A DNA stretch of 64,000 nt from Rubrivivax sp. (GTDB lineage Bacteria; Pseudomonadota; Gammaproteobacteria; Burkholderiales; Burkholderiaceae_C), in assembly GCA_016707445.1 (NCBI GenBank), contig JADJHR010000001.1:372001-436000 (forward strand), in the 5' to 3' direction. Of the stretch, positions 1 to 8,295 are shown one piece after another. Within the stretch, counting starts at the first letter, position 1; every line of letters begins with the position of its first letter. Below the pieces are notes generated by a model. The model saw nothing but the letters and a program-made list of their open reading frames with translations, ran no database searches and was not told the origin of the DNA. The translations under genes and the position numbers were made by a program.

Positions 1-306
1 CTGGCGCTGCTGCACGACGGAGTGCGGCTGTTCGTGCCCGATGCCGACGCCCGCTGCCTGCCGCAGCCGACCACGCTGCAGGCGCCGGCGCTGCAGCCGG
101 GCGCCCATGCGGCGGGCGACCATGCCGACCTGCTGGCGCGGATTTCCTTCCACTGCGGGCGGCCGCAGGCGCTGCGCAGCTTGAAGCTCGGGCTGTTCCA
201 GGCCTTTGACCGTCTGCAACGCATCGACGTGCAGATCGTGGGCCCGCAAGGGCAGCACAAGGCCAGCTTGCGGCCGCCGGCGTCAATGCTGAACTTGCAA
301 CGCTGA
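1..306 (+). CDS. ZrgA/DUF2796-like zinc-binding protein, C-terminal part
   Basis: The reading frame is open from base 1 and ends at TGA 304-306, so the N-terminus lies outside the window. The visible 101 residues match the C-terminal half of the ZrgA (DUF2796) family as I remember it: an HADLLA...F.C block, then a PxALRSLxLGLFxxFxRLxxIDVQ core and a GxQ..... tail. Family members are exported proteins tied to zinc uptake, often next to ZnuA-type genes. No zinc transporter gene follows here. The downstream gene is convergent, with a gap of 47 bp. The family call rests on motif recall only. Confidence 0.6.
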   Translation: MALLHDGVRLFVPDADARCLPQPTTLQAPALQPGAHAAGDHADLLARISFHCGRPQALRSLKLGLFQAFDRLQRIDVQIVGPQGQHKASLRPPASMLNLQR

Positions 307-353
307 GCTTGTCGCGCTGGGCTTGCCGTGCTACCCGGCGCCGCGCCCTGCGC

Positions 354-1337
354 CTACTGGATCTGGATGTTCGCCGCGCGGATGACCTGGCCCCATTTCT
401 GGGTCTCGGCGGCCAGGTGGTCGGCAAGTGCCTGGCGCGAGCCGCCCAACGGGGCTGCGCCCATGTCGGCAAAGCGCTTGCGGATGTCGGGGTCGCGCAG
501 GATTTCGTTGACCTCGGCATTCACGCGGTCGAGCACGGCCACCGGCGTGTCCTTGGGCGCCAGCAGGGCGAACCAGGTCGACGACAGCAGCTTGGGATAG
601 CCCTGTTCGGCCGTGGTCGGCACGTCCGGCAGGGCCGGCGAGCGCGACTCGGACATCACCGCCACCGCGCGCAGCTTGCCGCCCTTGACCTGCCCCACGA
701 CGCCGGGCACGAGCTGGAACATCGACTGGATGTCGTTGGCGATCAGATTCGTCGTCGCCTGCCCGGGTGATGCATAGGGCACGTGCACCAGCTGGGTCGC
801 GGTCTCGCGCATGAAGAGCTCACCGGCCAGGTGCATCGAGCTGCCATTGCCGGTCGAGCCGAAGTTCAGGCGCGTCGGGTTTTCCTTGGCGTAGTGCACG
901 AAGTCGGCGACGGTCTTCACCGGCAGGTCCTTGTTCACGACCAGGATGTTCGGCACGTCGGCCACCAGCACGATGGGCACGAAGCTCTTCTGCGGGTCGA
1001 ACGACAGATTTCGATAGAGGGTCGGGTTGACGGCCAGGGTTCCGGCCCAGGAGAACAGCAGCTTGTAGCCGTCAGGGTCGGCACTGGCCGCGGCCGCGGC
1101 CCCGATGTTGCCGTTGGCACCGGCGCGGTTCTCGATGATGACGCTGGCCTTCATGCGCTTGCCCAGTTGCTCGGCGACCACGCGGGCGATGGTGTCGCCC
1201 GTACCGCCGCCGCCCGGTGCCGGTACCACGATGCTGACCGTCTTGCCCGCCAGGGGCCAGTCGGCCGCCAGCGCGGGTGCTGCAAGACCAGGGATGAACG
1301 CCACCACGGCGGCAAGTCGCAAGAGCAGGGATCGCAT
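354..1337 (-). CDS. Bug/TctC-family periplasmic solute-binding protein
   Basis: A 327-residue exported protein. Residues 1-24 form a Sec signal peptide (MRSLLLRLAAVVAFIPG, then PALAA). The family marks follow: VSIVVPAPGGGGTGDTIAR, an ENRAGANGNIG block, the GYKLLF strand, NFGSTGNGSSMHLAGELF and VHVPYASPGQATTNLIA. Bug proteins bind small carboxylates, amides or similar ligands in the periplasm, and most in Burkholderiales are orphans without TctA/TctB. No TctAB genes are nearby here either. It is the last gene of a minus-strand set after the LysR and UroD-like genes (51 bp gap), which suggests ligand capture for that catabolic module. The ligand cannot be read from sequence. Confidence 0.9.
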   Translation of the reverse strand: MRSLLLRLAAVVAFIPGLAAPALAADWPLAGKTVSIVVPAPGGGGTGDTIARVVAEQLGKRMKASVIIENRAGANGNIGAAAAASADPDGYKLLFSWAGTLAVNPTLYRNLSFDPQKSFVPIVLVADVPNILVVNKDLPVKTVADFVHYAKENPTRLNFGSTGNGSSMHLAGELFMRETATQLVHVPYASPGQATTNLIANDIQSMFQLVPGVVGQVKGGKLRAVAVMSESRSPALPDVPTTAEQGYPKLLSSTWFALLAPKDTPVAVLDRVNAEVNEILRDPDIRKRFADMGAAPLGGSRQALADHLAAETQKWGQVIRAANIQIQ

Positions 1338-1388
1338 GAAGAGTCCTCGTCTGGATGGATGGAATAACGTTTGAGCCGCGCTGCGACC

Positions 1389-2399
1389 TCAGGCGTGCAC
1401 GGCCTGGTCCCGGAACGAATGCGTGGCCTGCACGACGGCGCGAATGCTCGGGTCACGGGCGGCCACGGGCAGCACGCAGCCGGGCGCGATCATGAGCCGC
1501 CGGCCATCGGTCTGCGACAGCGCCTCGTGCACCTGGGCCTCGATCTCGGCCTCGCTGCCGTGCAGCAGCGTTCCGTGTTCGCTCAGGCCGCCGACCAGCA
1601 GGCCGGGGAACCGGCGGCCGGCCTCGCGCAGGCCGGGCTCGGTCAGGCGGTCGTGCCAGTTCAGCATGTCGGCCGGGTAGGCGGCCAGAAGATCGAACAT
1701 GATGTCGTCGCCATGCGCATGCAGCATGTTGAACCTGGCCTTGCCACGCAGCGCTGCAAACACCTCGAGGTCGAAGCGGCGGCCGAAGTGCTCGTACTCC
1801 GCCACGCCCAGCAGCCGGTGCGACGCCAGCTGGGTGGCGAAGAAGATGCCGTCGGCGCCGTTGTCGATGGCGTCGAGCGCGAAGCGGCAGGTGACATCGG
1901 TGATGATTCGAAGCGCGTGCTCCAGCGCCTGCGGCGATTGCCGCAGGTCGCTGAACAGTCGCTCGCCGGCCATCTTGCAGGCCGTCGTCAGCGGGCTGAA
2001 CACGGTCTGCAGCAGCGGCACCGACCCGCGCAGGGCCTTCACCGTGGTGGCCAGCGCCTGGTTCTGGCGGCCGTACGAGCCCTGGCGCACGTCGAGGTCG
2101 CGCAAGTTCAGCCAGTCCCGCGCGCAGGTCACCGCGGGCTGGATGACTTCGCGCGTGCCGTTGGCCGTGCCGCGGTAGGCACTGACGGCACCCCAGTCTT
2201 CGACGCTGTAGGTGCCCGAGGGCATGAACTTGACGAGGTCGAAGTCCCACTGCGCCTGCCAGGCCAGGGTGTGGGCCACCAGCTTGTCGGGGCTTTGATC
2301 GTCGACCGGAAAATGCCGCCACAGCGCCACCGGCGCACGATCGGTGGGGAGGCCGCGAAGGGCTGCTTCGAGCCGCTGGTGATGGTTCATCATGGTCAT
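1389..2399 (-). CDS. Uroporphyrinogen decarboxylase (URO-D) superfamily protein
   Basis: A 336-residue protein of the URO-D fold. The start is set at the MTMMNHHQRL codons. The frame is open further upstream but that extension has no family similarity. Recognisable parts are the N-terminal RLEAALRGLPTDRAPVALWRHFP segment, a VQTVFSPLTTACKMAG-like middle and the HAHGDDIMFDLLAAYP / GLLVGGLSEHGTLLHG C-terminal strands. Such relatives of HemE often act as corrinoid methyltransferases or in catabolism rather than in haem synthesis. The canonical HemE N-terminal RQAGRY motif is absent, so a haem role is unlikely. It lies between a LysR regulator and a Bug binding protein on the same strand, so a substrate-induced catabolic role is inferred. 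Confidence 0.75.
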   Translation of the reverse strand: MTMMNHHQRLEAALRGLPTDRAPVALWRHFPVDDQSPDKLVAHTLAWQAQWDFDLVKFMPSGTYSVEDWGAVSAYRGTANGTREVIQPAVTCARDWLNLRDLDVRQGSYGRQNQALATTVKALRGSVPLLQTVFSPLTTACKMAGERLFSDLRQSPQALEHALRIITDVTCRFALDAIDNGADGIFFATQLASHRLLGVAEYEHFGRRFDLEVFAALRGKARFNMLHAHGDDIMFDLLAAYPADMLNWHDRLTEPGLREAGRRFPGLLVGGLSEHGTLLHGSEAEIEAQVHEALSQTDGRRLMIAPGCVLPVAARDPSIRAVVQATHSFRDQAVHA

Positions 2400-2544
2400 C
2401 GCCGTTCGAATGGGGTTGCGCTGAAGCCAGTCTTCCACGCGCACCCCGTGGCGACAAACGGGCTCTGCCAACAGCACGGTTTGTCGATCACAAACGCTGC
2501 GGCCGTCACACCGCGGCACGCACCCGCGGCGCAGGGTGATGTCT

Positions 2545-3462
2545 TCAGGCCGGCAGCGCAGCCGCGGCGGCACCGGGCGCACCGGCGCACAAGAGCTGCA
2601 GCAGCACCTTGGCGTGCGTGGACAGCTGGTCCTCGGCCCGCCGCGAGCACACGCGCAGGTGCCGTCGGGCCCAGGGTTCGCGCAGGGCCAGCACGCGCAC
2701 GCCGTCGCTGCCTGCGTGGCCCAGCACCGAACGCGGCACGATTGCGATGCCGGCGCCGGACTGCACCAGGGTCACCACGGCGGCAAAGCTGGCCAGCTGG
2801 ATGCGCACATCCAGCGGGTGGCCCATCGACGCCGCCTTGCCGACCAGGAAGGTGTGGATCGCGGTGCCGCTGCGCAAGCCGATGAAAGGCTGGCTCAGGC
2901 ATTGCGCAAAGCTGGTCGAGCCCGCGCTGCCGAGTTCCGCCGTCAGCGGCGCGACGACGACGAGCTCGTCGTCGCGGTAGGGGTGAAAGTCCAGACCCGG
3001 GTGCTCGTCGTCCCAGGTCACGATGCCCAGATCGGCGCGCCCTTCGGCCACAGCCGCGACGATGTCGTGACTGAGGCGCTCTTCCAGACTGACACGCACA
3101 TCGGGATAGGCGCGCAGAAAGACCTGCAGATCGGCGGGCAGGAACGAGGCGATGGCGGTGCTGTTGGCAAACAGCGTGACCTGCGTCTTCACGCCGCGCG
3201 CGTAGGGTGCCAGGTTGGCGTGCATCTGTTCGAGATCGGCCAGGCAGCGGCGGCAATGTTCGAGCATCACCTGGCCCGGCCGCGTCAGCGAGACACCACG
3301 CACCTCGCGCTTGAAGAGCTGCACGCCGAAGCTGCTCTCCAGCGCCTTGATGCGCAGGCTGGCCGACGACGGCGCCAGAAAGCAGTTTGCGGCGCCGCGC
3401 GAGACACTGCCGGCGTCGGCGATCGCCACAAAGAGCCTGAGGTCCACGAGGCTGTAACGCAT
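2545..3462 (-). CDS. LysR-family transcriptional regulator
   Basis: A 305-residue LTTR. I start it at MRYSLVDLRLFVAIADAGSV, where family similarity begins; an upstream in-frame Met adds 26 residues without similarity. The N-terminal winged helix-turn-helix spans about residues 1-60 (SRGAANCFLAPSSASLRIKALE, then LFKREVRGVSLTRPGQ). The effector-binding domain follows from about residue 90. It is transcribed away from the PLP-enzyme gene at 3650, with 187 bp between them, and toward the UroD-like and Bug genes. LTTRs usually control an adjacent or divergent operon, so either side is a plausible target. No effector can be deduced. Confidence 0.9.
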   Translation of the reverse strand: MRYSLVDLRLFVAIADAGSVSRGAANCFLAPSSASLRIKALESSFGVQLFKREVRGVSLTRPGQVMLEHCRRCLADLEQMHANLAPYARGVKTQVTLFANSTAIASFLPADLQVFLRAYPDVRVSLEERLSHDIVAAVAEGRADLGIVTWDDEHPGLDFHPYRDDELVVVAPLTAELGSAGSTSFAQCLSQPFIGLRSGTAIHTFLVGKAASMGHPLDVRIQLASFAAVVTLVQSGAGIAIVPRSVLGHAGSDGVRVLALREPWARRHLRVCSRRAEDQLSTHAKVLLQLLCAGAPGAAAAALPA

Positions 3463-3649
3463 GGCGTTCGTCCTGCACAAAAGCCGGTTTCGGAAGTGCT
3501 CGATGGTGCAGCGCAGGCCAGCGTGAAACACTGCCGCCAAAGCCAGGCGATCCTACAACCCGGCCGATCGGGCACGGGCTCGCGGCCGCGCGATGCCATG
3601 ATCCCGCCGGCGCGAAGGCTTTCGATCCGACCCCGAGGTGCAACCGACC

Positions 3650-4777
3650 ATGCCCAGAACCTGGACCCAAGAAGCGATCCACCGCATCGAGCGCGACTAC
3701 CAGCGCTCGTCCGACACCCACCTGCTGCTGTTGGAGCTGCCGGCGATGCCGAAGGTGCAGCTCTACATCAAGGACGAATCGACGCACCCGACGGGCAGCC
3801 TAAAGCACCGGCTGGCACGCTCGCTGTTCCTCTATGCGCTGTGCAACGGATGGATCCGCGACCAGACCACGATCGTCGAGGCCTCGTCGGGCAGCACCGC
3901 GGTGTCGGAGGCTTATTTCGCGCGCATGCTGGGCCTGCCCTTCATCGCCGTGATGCCGCGCAGCACCTCGCCAAGCAAGGTGGCGCTGATCGAGTTCTAT
4001 GGCGGCCGCTGCCACTTCACCGACGACCCGTCGCAGATGTATGCCGAGGCGCAACAGGTGGCACGCGACTGCAAGGGTCACTACATGGACCAGTTCACGC
4101 ATGCCGAGCGCGCCACCGACTGGCGTGGCAACAACAACATCGCCGAGTCGATCTTCCAGCAGATGGCCGACGAGCCGAACGCCGTGCCGCGCTGGATCGT
4201 GGTCGGCGCCGGCACGGGCGGCACCTCGGCCACGATCGGCCGCTACATCCGCTACCAGGGGCACATGACGCAGCTGTGCGTGGTCGATCCCGATCGTTCG
4301 GTGTTCTACGACTACTTCCACGGCCGCGACGCCAGCATCACGATCGACCAGGGCTCCGACGTCGAAGGCATAGGCCGGCCGCGTGTCGAGCCTTCCTTCG
4401 TCCCCGATGTCATCGACCGCATGATGCGTGTTCCCAACGCGGCCTCGTACGCCGGCATGCGCTTTCTCGAGCGCCTGATCGGTCGCCGCTACGGGGCGTC
4501 GACCGGCACCGACTTCTATGGTGCGTTGCAGCTGGCCTGCGAGATGGCCGGGCGTGGCGAGTCGGGCTCCATCGTCACCCTGGCCTGTGATGCCGGCGAC
4601 CGCTACCTGGACACCTACTACAACACGGCCTGGCTCAGCCGCAACGGCTACGACCTGGCCCCTTACGACGCCCAGCTGCAGCGCGCCTTCGATACCGGAA
4701 CCTGGTCGGACGTGGGCCCGGCCGGCGCACCGGCGCGCCCGCAGAAAATCGACGCGGCGCTGGTCACGGCACCCTGA
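3650..4777 (+). CDS. PLP-dependent cysteine synthase/cystathionine beta-synthase-like lyase
   Basis: A 375-residue fold-type II PLP enzyme. The start at 3650 has GAGGTG nine bases upstream; a GTG at 3638 is the alternative. The Schiff-base lysine is K52 in HPTGSLKHR. The SSGSTAVSEAYFA loop near residue 83 matches the substrate-binding SGNTG-type loop, and VGAGTGGTSATIGRY near residue 185 is the phosphate-binding glycine loop. The family includes Cds1-like L-cysteine desulfhydrases, which release sulfide, pyruvate and ammonia, as well as true O-acetylserine sulfhydrylases. The ESTHPTGS form and the length fit the Cds1-like group better than CysK or CysM. It is divergent from the LysR gene. The exact substrate is uncertain. 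Confidence 0.8.
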   Translation: MPRTWTQEAIHRIERDYQRSSDTHLLLLELPAMPKVQLYIKDESTHPTGSLKHRLARSLFLYALCNGWIRDQTTIVEASSGSTAVSEAYFARMLGLPFIAVMPRSTSPSKVALIEFYGGRCHFTDDPSQMYAEAQQVARDCKGHYMDQFTHAERATDWRGNNNIAESIFQQMADEPNAVPRWIVVGAGTGGTSATIGRYIRYQGHMTQLCVVDPDRSVFYDYFHGRDASITIDQGSDVEGIGRPRVEPSFVPDVIDRMMRVPNAASYAGMRFLERLIGRRYGASTGTDFYGALQLACEMAGRGESGSIVTLACDAGDRYLDTYYNTAWLSRNGYDLAPYDAQLQRAFDTGTWSDVGPAGAPARPQKIDAALVTAP

Positions 4778-4797
4778 ACTCAGGGGGCGTCGCGGCC

Positions 4798-5577
4798 TCA
4801 GGCCCCGTCGCCATGCCGGCCGGCGCCGGCGGCAAAGCGCGCTGCACCTGGCACGCCTTCGGCCAGCACCACCGCGTACCCGCCGGCACCTTCGCACTGC
4901 AGGGCCTGGGCCAAGGGCAGTGACGCCTGCGCAAAAGCCGAAGCGCGATCGGCGCGCAGGCATTGCTGCGGAAAACCGGCGATCTGCTGCGCCAGAGCCA
5001 GCGCCTGGCTCAAGGCCTGGCCGTCGTCGACGACGCGGTTGACCAGGCCCATTGCCAGCGCCTCGTCGGCGCCCACGGCGCGGCCGGTCAGGATGAGGTC
5101 GAGCGCGCGCTCCATGCCCACGATGCGCGGCAGCCGCACGGTGCCGCCATCGATCAACGGCACACCCCAGCGCCGGCAGTAGACGCCGAACACCGCACTG
5201 CGCGCGGCCACGCGCAGGTCGCACATCAGCGCCAGTTCGAGCCCACCGGCCACGGCGTAGCCCTCGATGGCGGCGATCACCGGCTTGATGAAGTCCATGC
5301 GCGTGGGCCCCATCGGGCCAGGGCCGCTGCCGTCGCTTCGCACTTCGTTGCGACGCGCCGGGTCGCCCAGGGCCTTGAGGTCGGCACCGGCGCAGAACTG
5401 TCCACCGCCGCCGGTGAATACGGCCACGCTCAGGCTGTCGTCGGCCTCGAAAGCCTCGAAGGCCTGGCGCAAGGCCAGCGCGGTGGGGCCGTCGACGGCG
5501 TTGCGTTCGGCAGGGCGGTGCAACGTGATCGTGCACACCGGGCCTTCGCAGTGGCGGCTGACGGCGGGCTCGGCCAT
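4798..5577 (-). CDS. Enoyl-CoA hydratase/isomerase family protein
   Basis: A 259-residue crotonase-fold protein starting at MAEPAVSRHCEG; the longer frame upstream is antisense to the next gene. The CoA-binding/oxyanion segments are visible: ITLHRPAERNAVDG, the GGGGQFCAGADLKAL loop (oxyanion-hole residues), and KPVIAAIEGYAVAGGLELAL, followed by CDLRVAARSAVFGV. Family members hydrate 2-enoyl-CoA or rearrange acyl-CoA. In the second acidic position the chain reads RRWGVPLIDGGT, so the full hydratase Glu pair is not evident and the exact reaction is open. It is transcribed away from the PEP-mutase-like gene across a 64-bp gap and converges on the PLP gene. Confidence 0.85.
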   Translation of the reverse strand: MAEPAVSRHCEGPVCTITLHRPAERNAVDGPTALALRQAFEAFEADDSLSVAVFTGGGGQFCAGADLKALGDPARRNEVRSDGSGPGPMGPTRMDFIKPVIAAIEGYAVAGGLELALMCDLRVAARSAVFGVYCRRWGVPLIDGGTVRLPRIVGMERALDLILTGRAVGADEALAMGLVNRVVDDGQALSQALALAQQIAGFPQQCLRADRASAFAQASLPLAQALQCEGAGGYAVVLAEGVPGAARFAAGAGRHGDGA

Positions 5578-5603
5578 GGTCGTATCCTCGGATGCTGAAG
5601 CGT

Positions 5604-5618
5604 GCAGTGTGGCACTGC
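5604..5618. promoter_or_regulatory. Small inverted repeat in divergent gap
   Basis: The 64-bp gap between the divergent enoyl-CoA hydratase and PEP-mutase-like genes contains GCAGTG-TGG-CACTGC. It could be an operator or a chance hairpin. No convincing -35/-10 pair was found. Confidence 0.25.
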
Positions 5619-5641
5619 GCGCCAGTGCATCGGAGCCGCGC

Positions 5642-6487
5642 ATGGACCAACCCCGCCCCAGCATTGCCGACAAGCGCCGTGCTTTCCACCAGCTGCATGC
5701 GAGCGGCTGTTTCGTGATTCCCAACCCCTGGGACATCGGCAGCGCGCGCTGGTTGCAGGGACTGGGTTTCAAGGCGCTGGCCAGCACCAGCTCGGGCATG
5801 GCCTGGTCGAAGGGCCATGCCGACAACGGCATCCCGCGCGAGATGGCGCTGGCGCACCTGCACGATCTGGTGGCTGCCACCGACCTGCCGATCAATGCCG
5901 ATTTTGAAAGCGGCTTTGCCGTCGATGCGGCGGGCATAACAGAGAGCGTGCGCCTGGCGGTCGAGACCGGCGTCGCCGGTCTGTCGATCGAGGACAGCAC
6001 CGGCGACGCCACGAACCCGCTGTTCGGTCTGGACGAGGCCGTGGCGCGCATGCGCGCGGCGCGCCGTGCGATCGACCAGGCCGGCGCTGACGTGCTGCTG
6101 GTCGGCCGCGCCGAGGGTTTTCTTTGCGGCCGGCCCGACCTCGACGAGACCCTGGTGCGGCTGCGGGCCTACGCCGACGCCGGCGCCGACTGTCTGTACG
6201 CCCCGGGCGTGCGCCAGCCCGAGCAGATCCGCGCGCTCGTCGACGGTGTGGCGCCCAGGCCCTTCAACCTGCTGGTCGGCTGGCCCAGCGAGTTGACGAA
6301 GCACGACATTGCCGCGCTGGGCGTGCGCCGCATCAGCGTCGGCGGGGCGCTGGCGCGGTCGGCCTGGGGTGCCTTCATGCGTGCCGCCGAGGGGCTGGTG
6401 CAGGGGCGCTTCGACGGCTTTGCCGATGCGGCGTCGGGGCAGGCCTTGAACGGTTTCTTCGGCACCGACCGACCGCGGCGCGGCTGA
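5642..6487 (+). CDS. Isocitrate lyase/PEP mutase superfamily protein
   Basis: A 281-residue alpha/beta barrel enzyme. The start is at MDQPRPSIADKRRAF. It shows the superfamily layout: FVIPNPWDIGSARWLQGLGF near residue 25, STSSGMAWSKG, PINADFESGFA (metal-binding Asp/Glu region) and GVAGLSIEDSTGD. The KKCGH catalytic loop of true isocitrate lyase is absent and the chain is about half the usual AceA length, so this is a PEP-mutase/2-methylisocitrate-lyase-like member, possibly a C-C or C-P lyase or oxaloacetate-hydrolase type. It heads a plus-strand run with the DUF364-type, SDR and IclR genes; the next start is 17 bp downstream. Confidence 0.85.
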   Translation: MDQPRPSIADKRRAFHQLHASGCFVIPNPWDIGSARWLQGLGFKALASTSSGMAWSKGHADNGIPREMALAHLHDLVAATDLPINADFESGFAVDAAGITESVRLAVETGVAGLSIEDSTGDATNPLFGLDEAVARMRAARRAIDQAGADVLLVGRAEGFLCGRPDLDETLVRLRAYADAGADCLYAPGVRQPEQIRALVDGVAPRPFNLLVGWPSELTKHDIAALGVRRISVGGALARSAWGAFMRAAEGLVQGRFDGFADAASGQALNGFFGTDRPRRG

Positions 6488-6504
6488 GCGGCAGCGAAGC
6501 AGCG

Positions 6505-7338
6505 ATGAGCATCGCCAGCGATCTGTTGCACAGCTTGCAGCAAGCCTGGGCCGGCCGGCCGAAACCGCGCGTGCGCGCCCTGCACCTGCCGCCCGTGCCC
6601 TGGAACGGCAGCAAGGACGGTGAGTTCGGCGCCATCGAGCTCGATTCGGGCGCGCTGGGGCTGAGCTACCTGTTGTTCGACGACGCACTGGCGCGCGTGA
6701 GCGCGGCCAGCCGGGCCGGTGCCGGCCTGGTCGGTGCGGACGCGCTCGACCTGGCCGCCGAGTGGGCCGGTGGTGAGGCCTCGCCCGCGCGCGCCACGCT
6801 GGGCTTTGCCGCCGTCAACGCCTTGTCGCGCGAGCTGTTCGACCGCGCCGGCTTCGTGCCACCGGCCGCCGGCGATTCGGTGGCCGGCATCGACGCCGCG
6901 GCAGGCGAGTCGATCGGCATGGTGGGCTACTTTCCGCCGCTGCTCAAACCGCTGCTGGCGCGCGGTGCGCAGCTGACCGTGCTGGAGCTGCGTGCCGACC
7001 TGGCCGGTCAGCACGAGGGCTACCGCGTCACGCTCGACCCGCAGGACCTTGCGGGCTGCAGCCAGGTGCTGTGCACCAGCACCGCGCTGCTCAACCACAC
7101 GCTGGACAGCGTGCTGGCGCATTGTGCGAAGGCGCGGCGTGTGGTGCTGATCGGCCCCGGTGCCGGCTGCCTGCCCGACGCCTTGTTTGCGCACGGCATC
7201 AGCGCGCTGGCGGGCAGCTGGATCAGCGACCCCGCGGCCTTCAAGCAGGCGCTGGCCACGGGGGCGCCGTGGAGTCACGCAGCGCGCAAGTTCCTGCTGC
7301 AGCGCGATGGCTACCCAGGCCTGGCCGAGCTGCGCTGA
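6505..7338 (+). CDS. DUF364 (DUF4213)-type Rossmann-like protein
   Basis: A 277-residue protein starting at MSIASDLLHSLQQ. The N-terminal part (about 1-110) resembles the DUF4213 ENTH-like domain; the C-terminal part (about 130-277) resembles the DUF364 domain, with ESIGMVGYFPPLLKPLLARG, a LCTSTALLNHTLDSVL strand-loop and VVLIGPGAGCLPDALFAHGISALAG. The family was annotated as a putative heavy-metal chelation protein from structure; its in vivo role is not established to my knowledge. It sits 17 bp behind the PEP-mutase-like gene and is probably co-transcribed with it. Confidence 0.75.
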   Translation: MSIASDLLHSLQQAWAGRPKPRVRALHLPPVPWNGSKDGEFGAIELDSGALGLSYLLFDDALARVSAASRAGAGLVGADALDLAAEWAGGEASPARATLGFAAVNALSRELFDRAGFVPPAAGDSVAGIDAAAGESIGMVGYFPPLLKPLLARGAQLTVLELRADLAGQHEGYRVTLDPQDLAGCSQVLCTSTALLNHTLDSVLAHCAKARRVVLIGPGAGCLPDALFAHGISALAGSWISDPAAFKQALATGAPWSHAARKFLLQRDGYPGLAELR

Positions 7339-7361
7339 GCGCACCGGGCTGCCAACGGCCT

Positions 7362-7376
7362 GTCCACATGCTGGAC
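7362..7376. promoter_or_regulatory. Candidate operator GTCCA-N5-TGGAC before SDR-IclR genes
   Basis: In the 117-bp gap before the SDR gene lies GTCCA (7362-7366), CATGC, TGGAC (7372-7376), followed by CG. The half-sites, the 5-bp spacer and the 3' CG match the longer repeat at 14177-14197 in front of the E1/TRAP operon. This makes it a candidate site for the nearby IclR-family regulator. Confidence 0.4.
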
Positions 7377-7455
7377 CGATTGAGGGCCTGTGCATGGCGC
7401 TCAACCGGTGTCGGCAGGACAATCGCCGCCTTCGACACCACTGCCGCGCAGCACC

Positions 7456-8241
7456 ATGACATCCACCTCTTCACCCACCCGCGTTGCCTTCGTCACCGGC
7501 GGCGCCCGCGGCATCGGCCTGGCCATCGGCCAATGGTTTCTGGCCGACGGCTGGCAGGTCGCGCTGATCGACAACAACGCCGAAACCCTGTTTCCGGCCG
7601 CGACGGCGCTGGGCCAGCCCGAACGTGTGCTGCCCTTGCACTGCGATGTCTCGATCCCCGAACAGGTGGCGCAGGCCGTGCAGGCCGTGGTCGAACGCTT
7701 CGGCCGCATCGATGCCCTGGTCAACAACGCCGGGGTGGCGGTGTTCAAGCGCATCGGCGCCACCAGCTTCGAGGAATGGCGCTACGTGATGAACACCAAC
7801 CTCGACGGCCCCTTCATCTGCACCCAGGCCGTGGCCCCGGTGATGCTGCGCACCGGTGGCGGCGCGGTGGTCAACATCGCGTCCATCTCGGGCCTGCGTG
7901 CCAGCACCATGCGCGTGGCCTATGGCACCAGCAAGGGTGCGCTCATCCACCTGACCAAGCAGCAGGCGATCGAGCTCGGCGATGCCGGCATCCGCGTCAA
8001 CGCCGTGGCGCCGGGTCCGGTGGAGACCGAGATGGCCAAGCAGGTGCACGACGAGACGATTCGCCGCGACTACTTCGACGCCATCCCGCTGCGCCGCTAC
8101 GGCAGCACCGAAGAGATCGCGAGTGCCGTGGGCTACCTGTGCAGCCCGGCGGCCAGCTACATCAACGGCCAGGTGCTGGCCGTCGACGGCGGCTTCGACG
8201 CCAGCGGCGTGGGATTGCCCACGCTGCGCAAGAACAGCTGA
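7456..8241 (+). CDS. SDR-family NAD(P)-dependent oxidoreductase
   Basis: A 261-residue classical short-chain dehydrogenase. The cofactor loop TGGARGIG is at residues 14-21, NNAG at 90-93, the catalytic Ser near 143-145 (IASIS), and YxxxK at Y156/K160. The C-terminal PGPVETEM and YINGQVLAVDGGF motifs complete the family pattern. An acidic residue after beta-2 (LIDNN) favours NAD over NADP. I start at MTSTSSPTRV; the frame extends 22 codons upstream without similarity. It precedes the IclR regulator by 54 bp. Its substrate is unknown; the context suggests oxidation of a secondary alcohol in the same pathway as the PEP-mutase-like enzyme. Confidence 0.9.
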   Translation: MTSTSSPTRVAFVTGGARGIGLAIGQWFLADGWQVALIDNNAETLFPAATALGQPERVLPLHCDVSIPEQVAQAVQAVVERFGRIDALVNNAGVAVFKRIGATSFEEWRYVMNTNLDGPFICTQAVAPVMLRTGGGAVVNIASISGLRASTMRVAYGTSKGALIHLTKQQAIELGDAGIRVNAVAPGPVETEMAKQVHDETIRRDYFDAIPLRRYGSTEEIASAVGYLCSPAASYINGQVLAVDGGFDASGVGLPTLRKNS

Positions 8242-8295
8242 GCGGGCGCTGACGACGCGCTGGTGTCGAGCTGATCTCGATTTGATCCCGCACTG

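Noticed and set aside
1389..2399. hemE for haem synthesis
   Set aside because: The RQAGRY motif at the N-terminus is missing and the neighbours are catabolic or transport genes.
5642..6487. True isocitrate lyase (glyoxylate shunt)
   Set aside because: The KKCGH catalytic loop is missing and the chain is far too short; no malate synthase nearby.
3800..6688. Very long minus-strand open frame (about 960 codons) across several genes
   Set aside because: It is antisense to well-supported genes (PLP enzyme, PEP-mutase-like enzyme), is Arg/Ala-rich in composition, and has no domain; long shadow frames are expected at this GC content.
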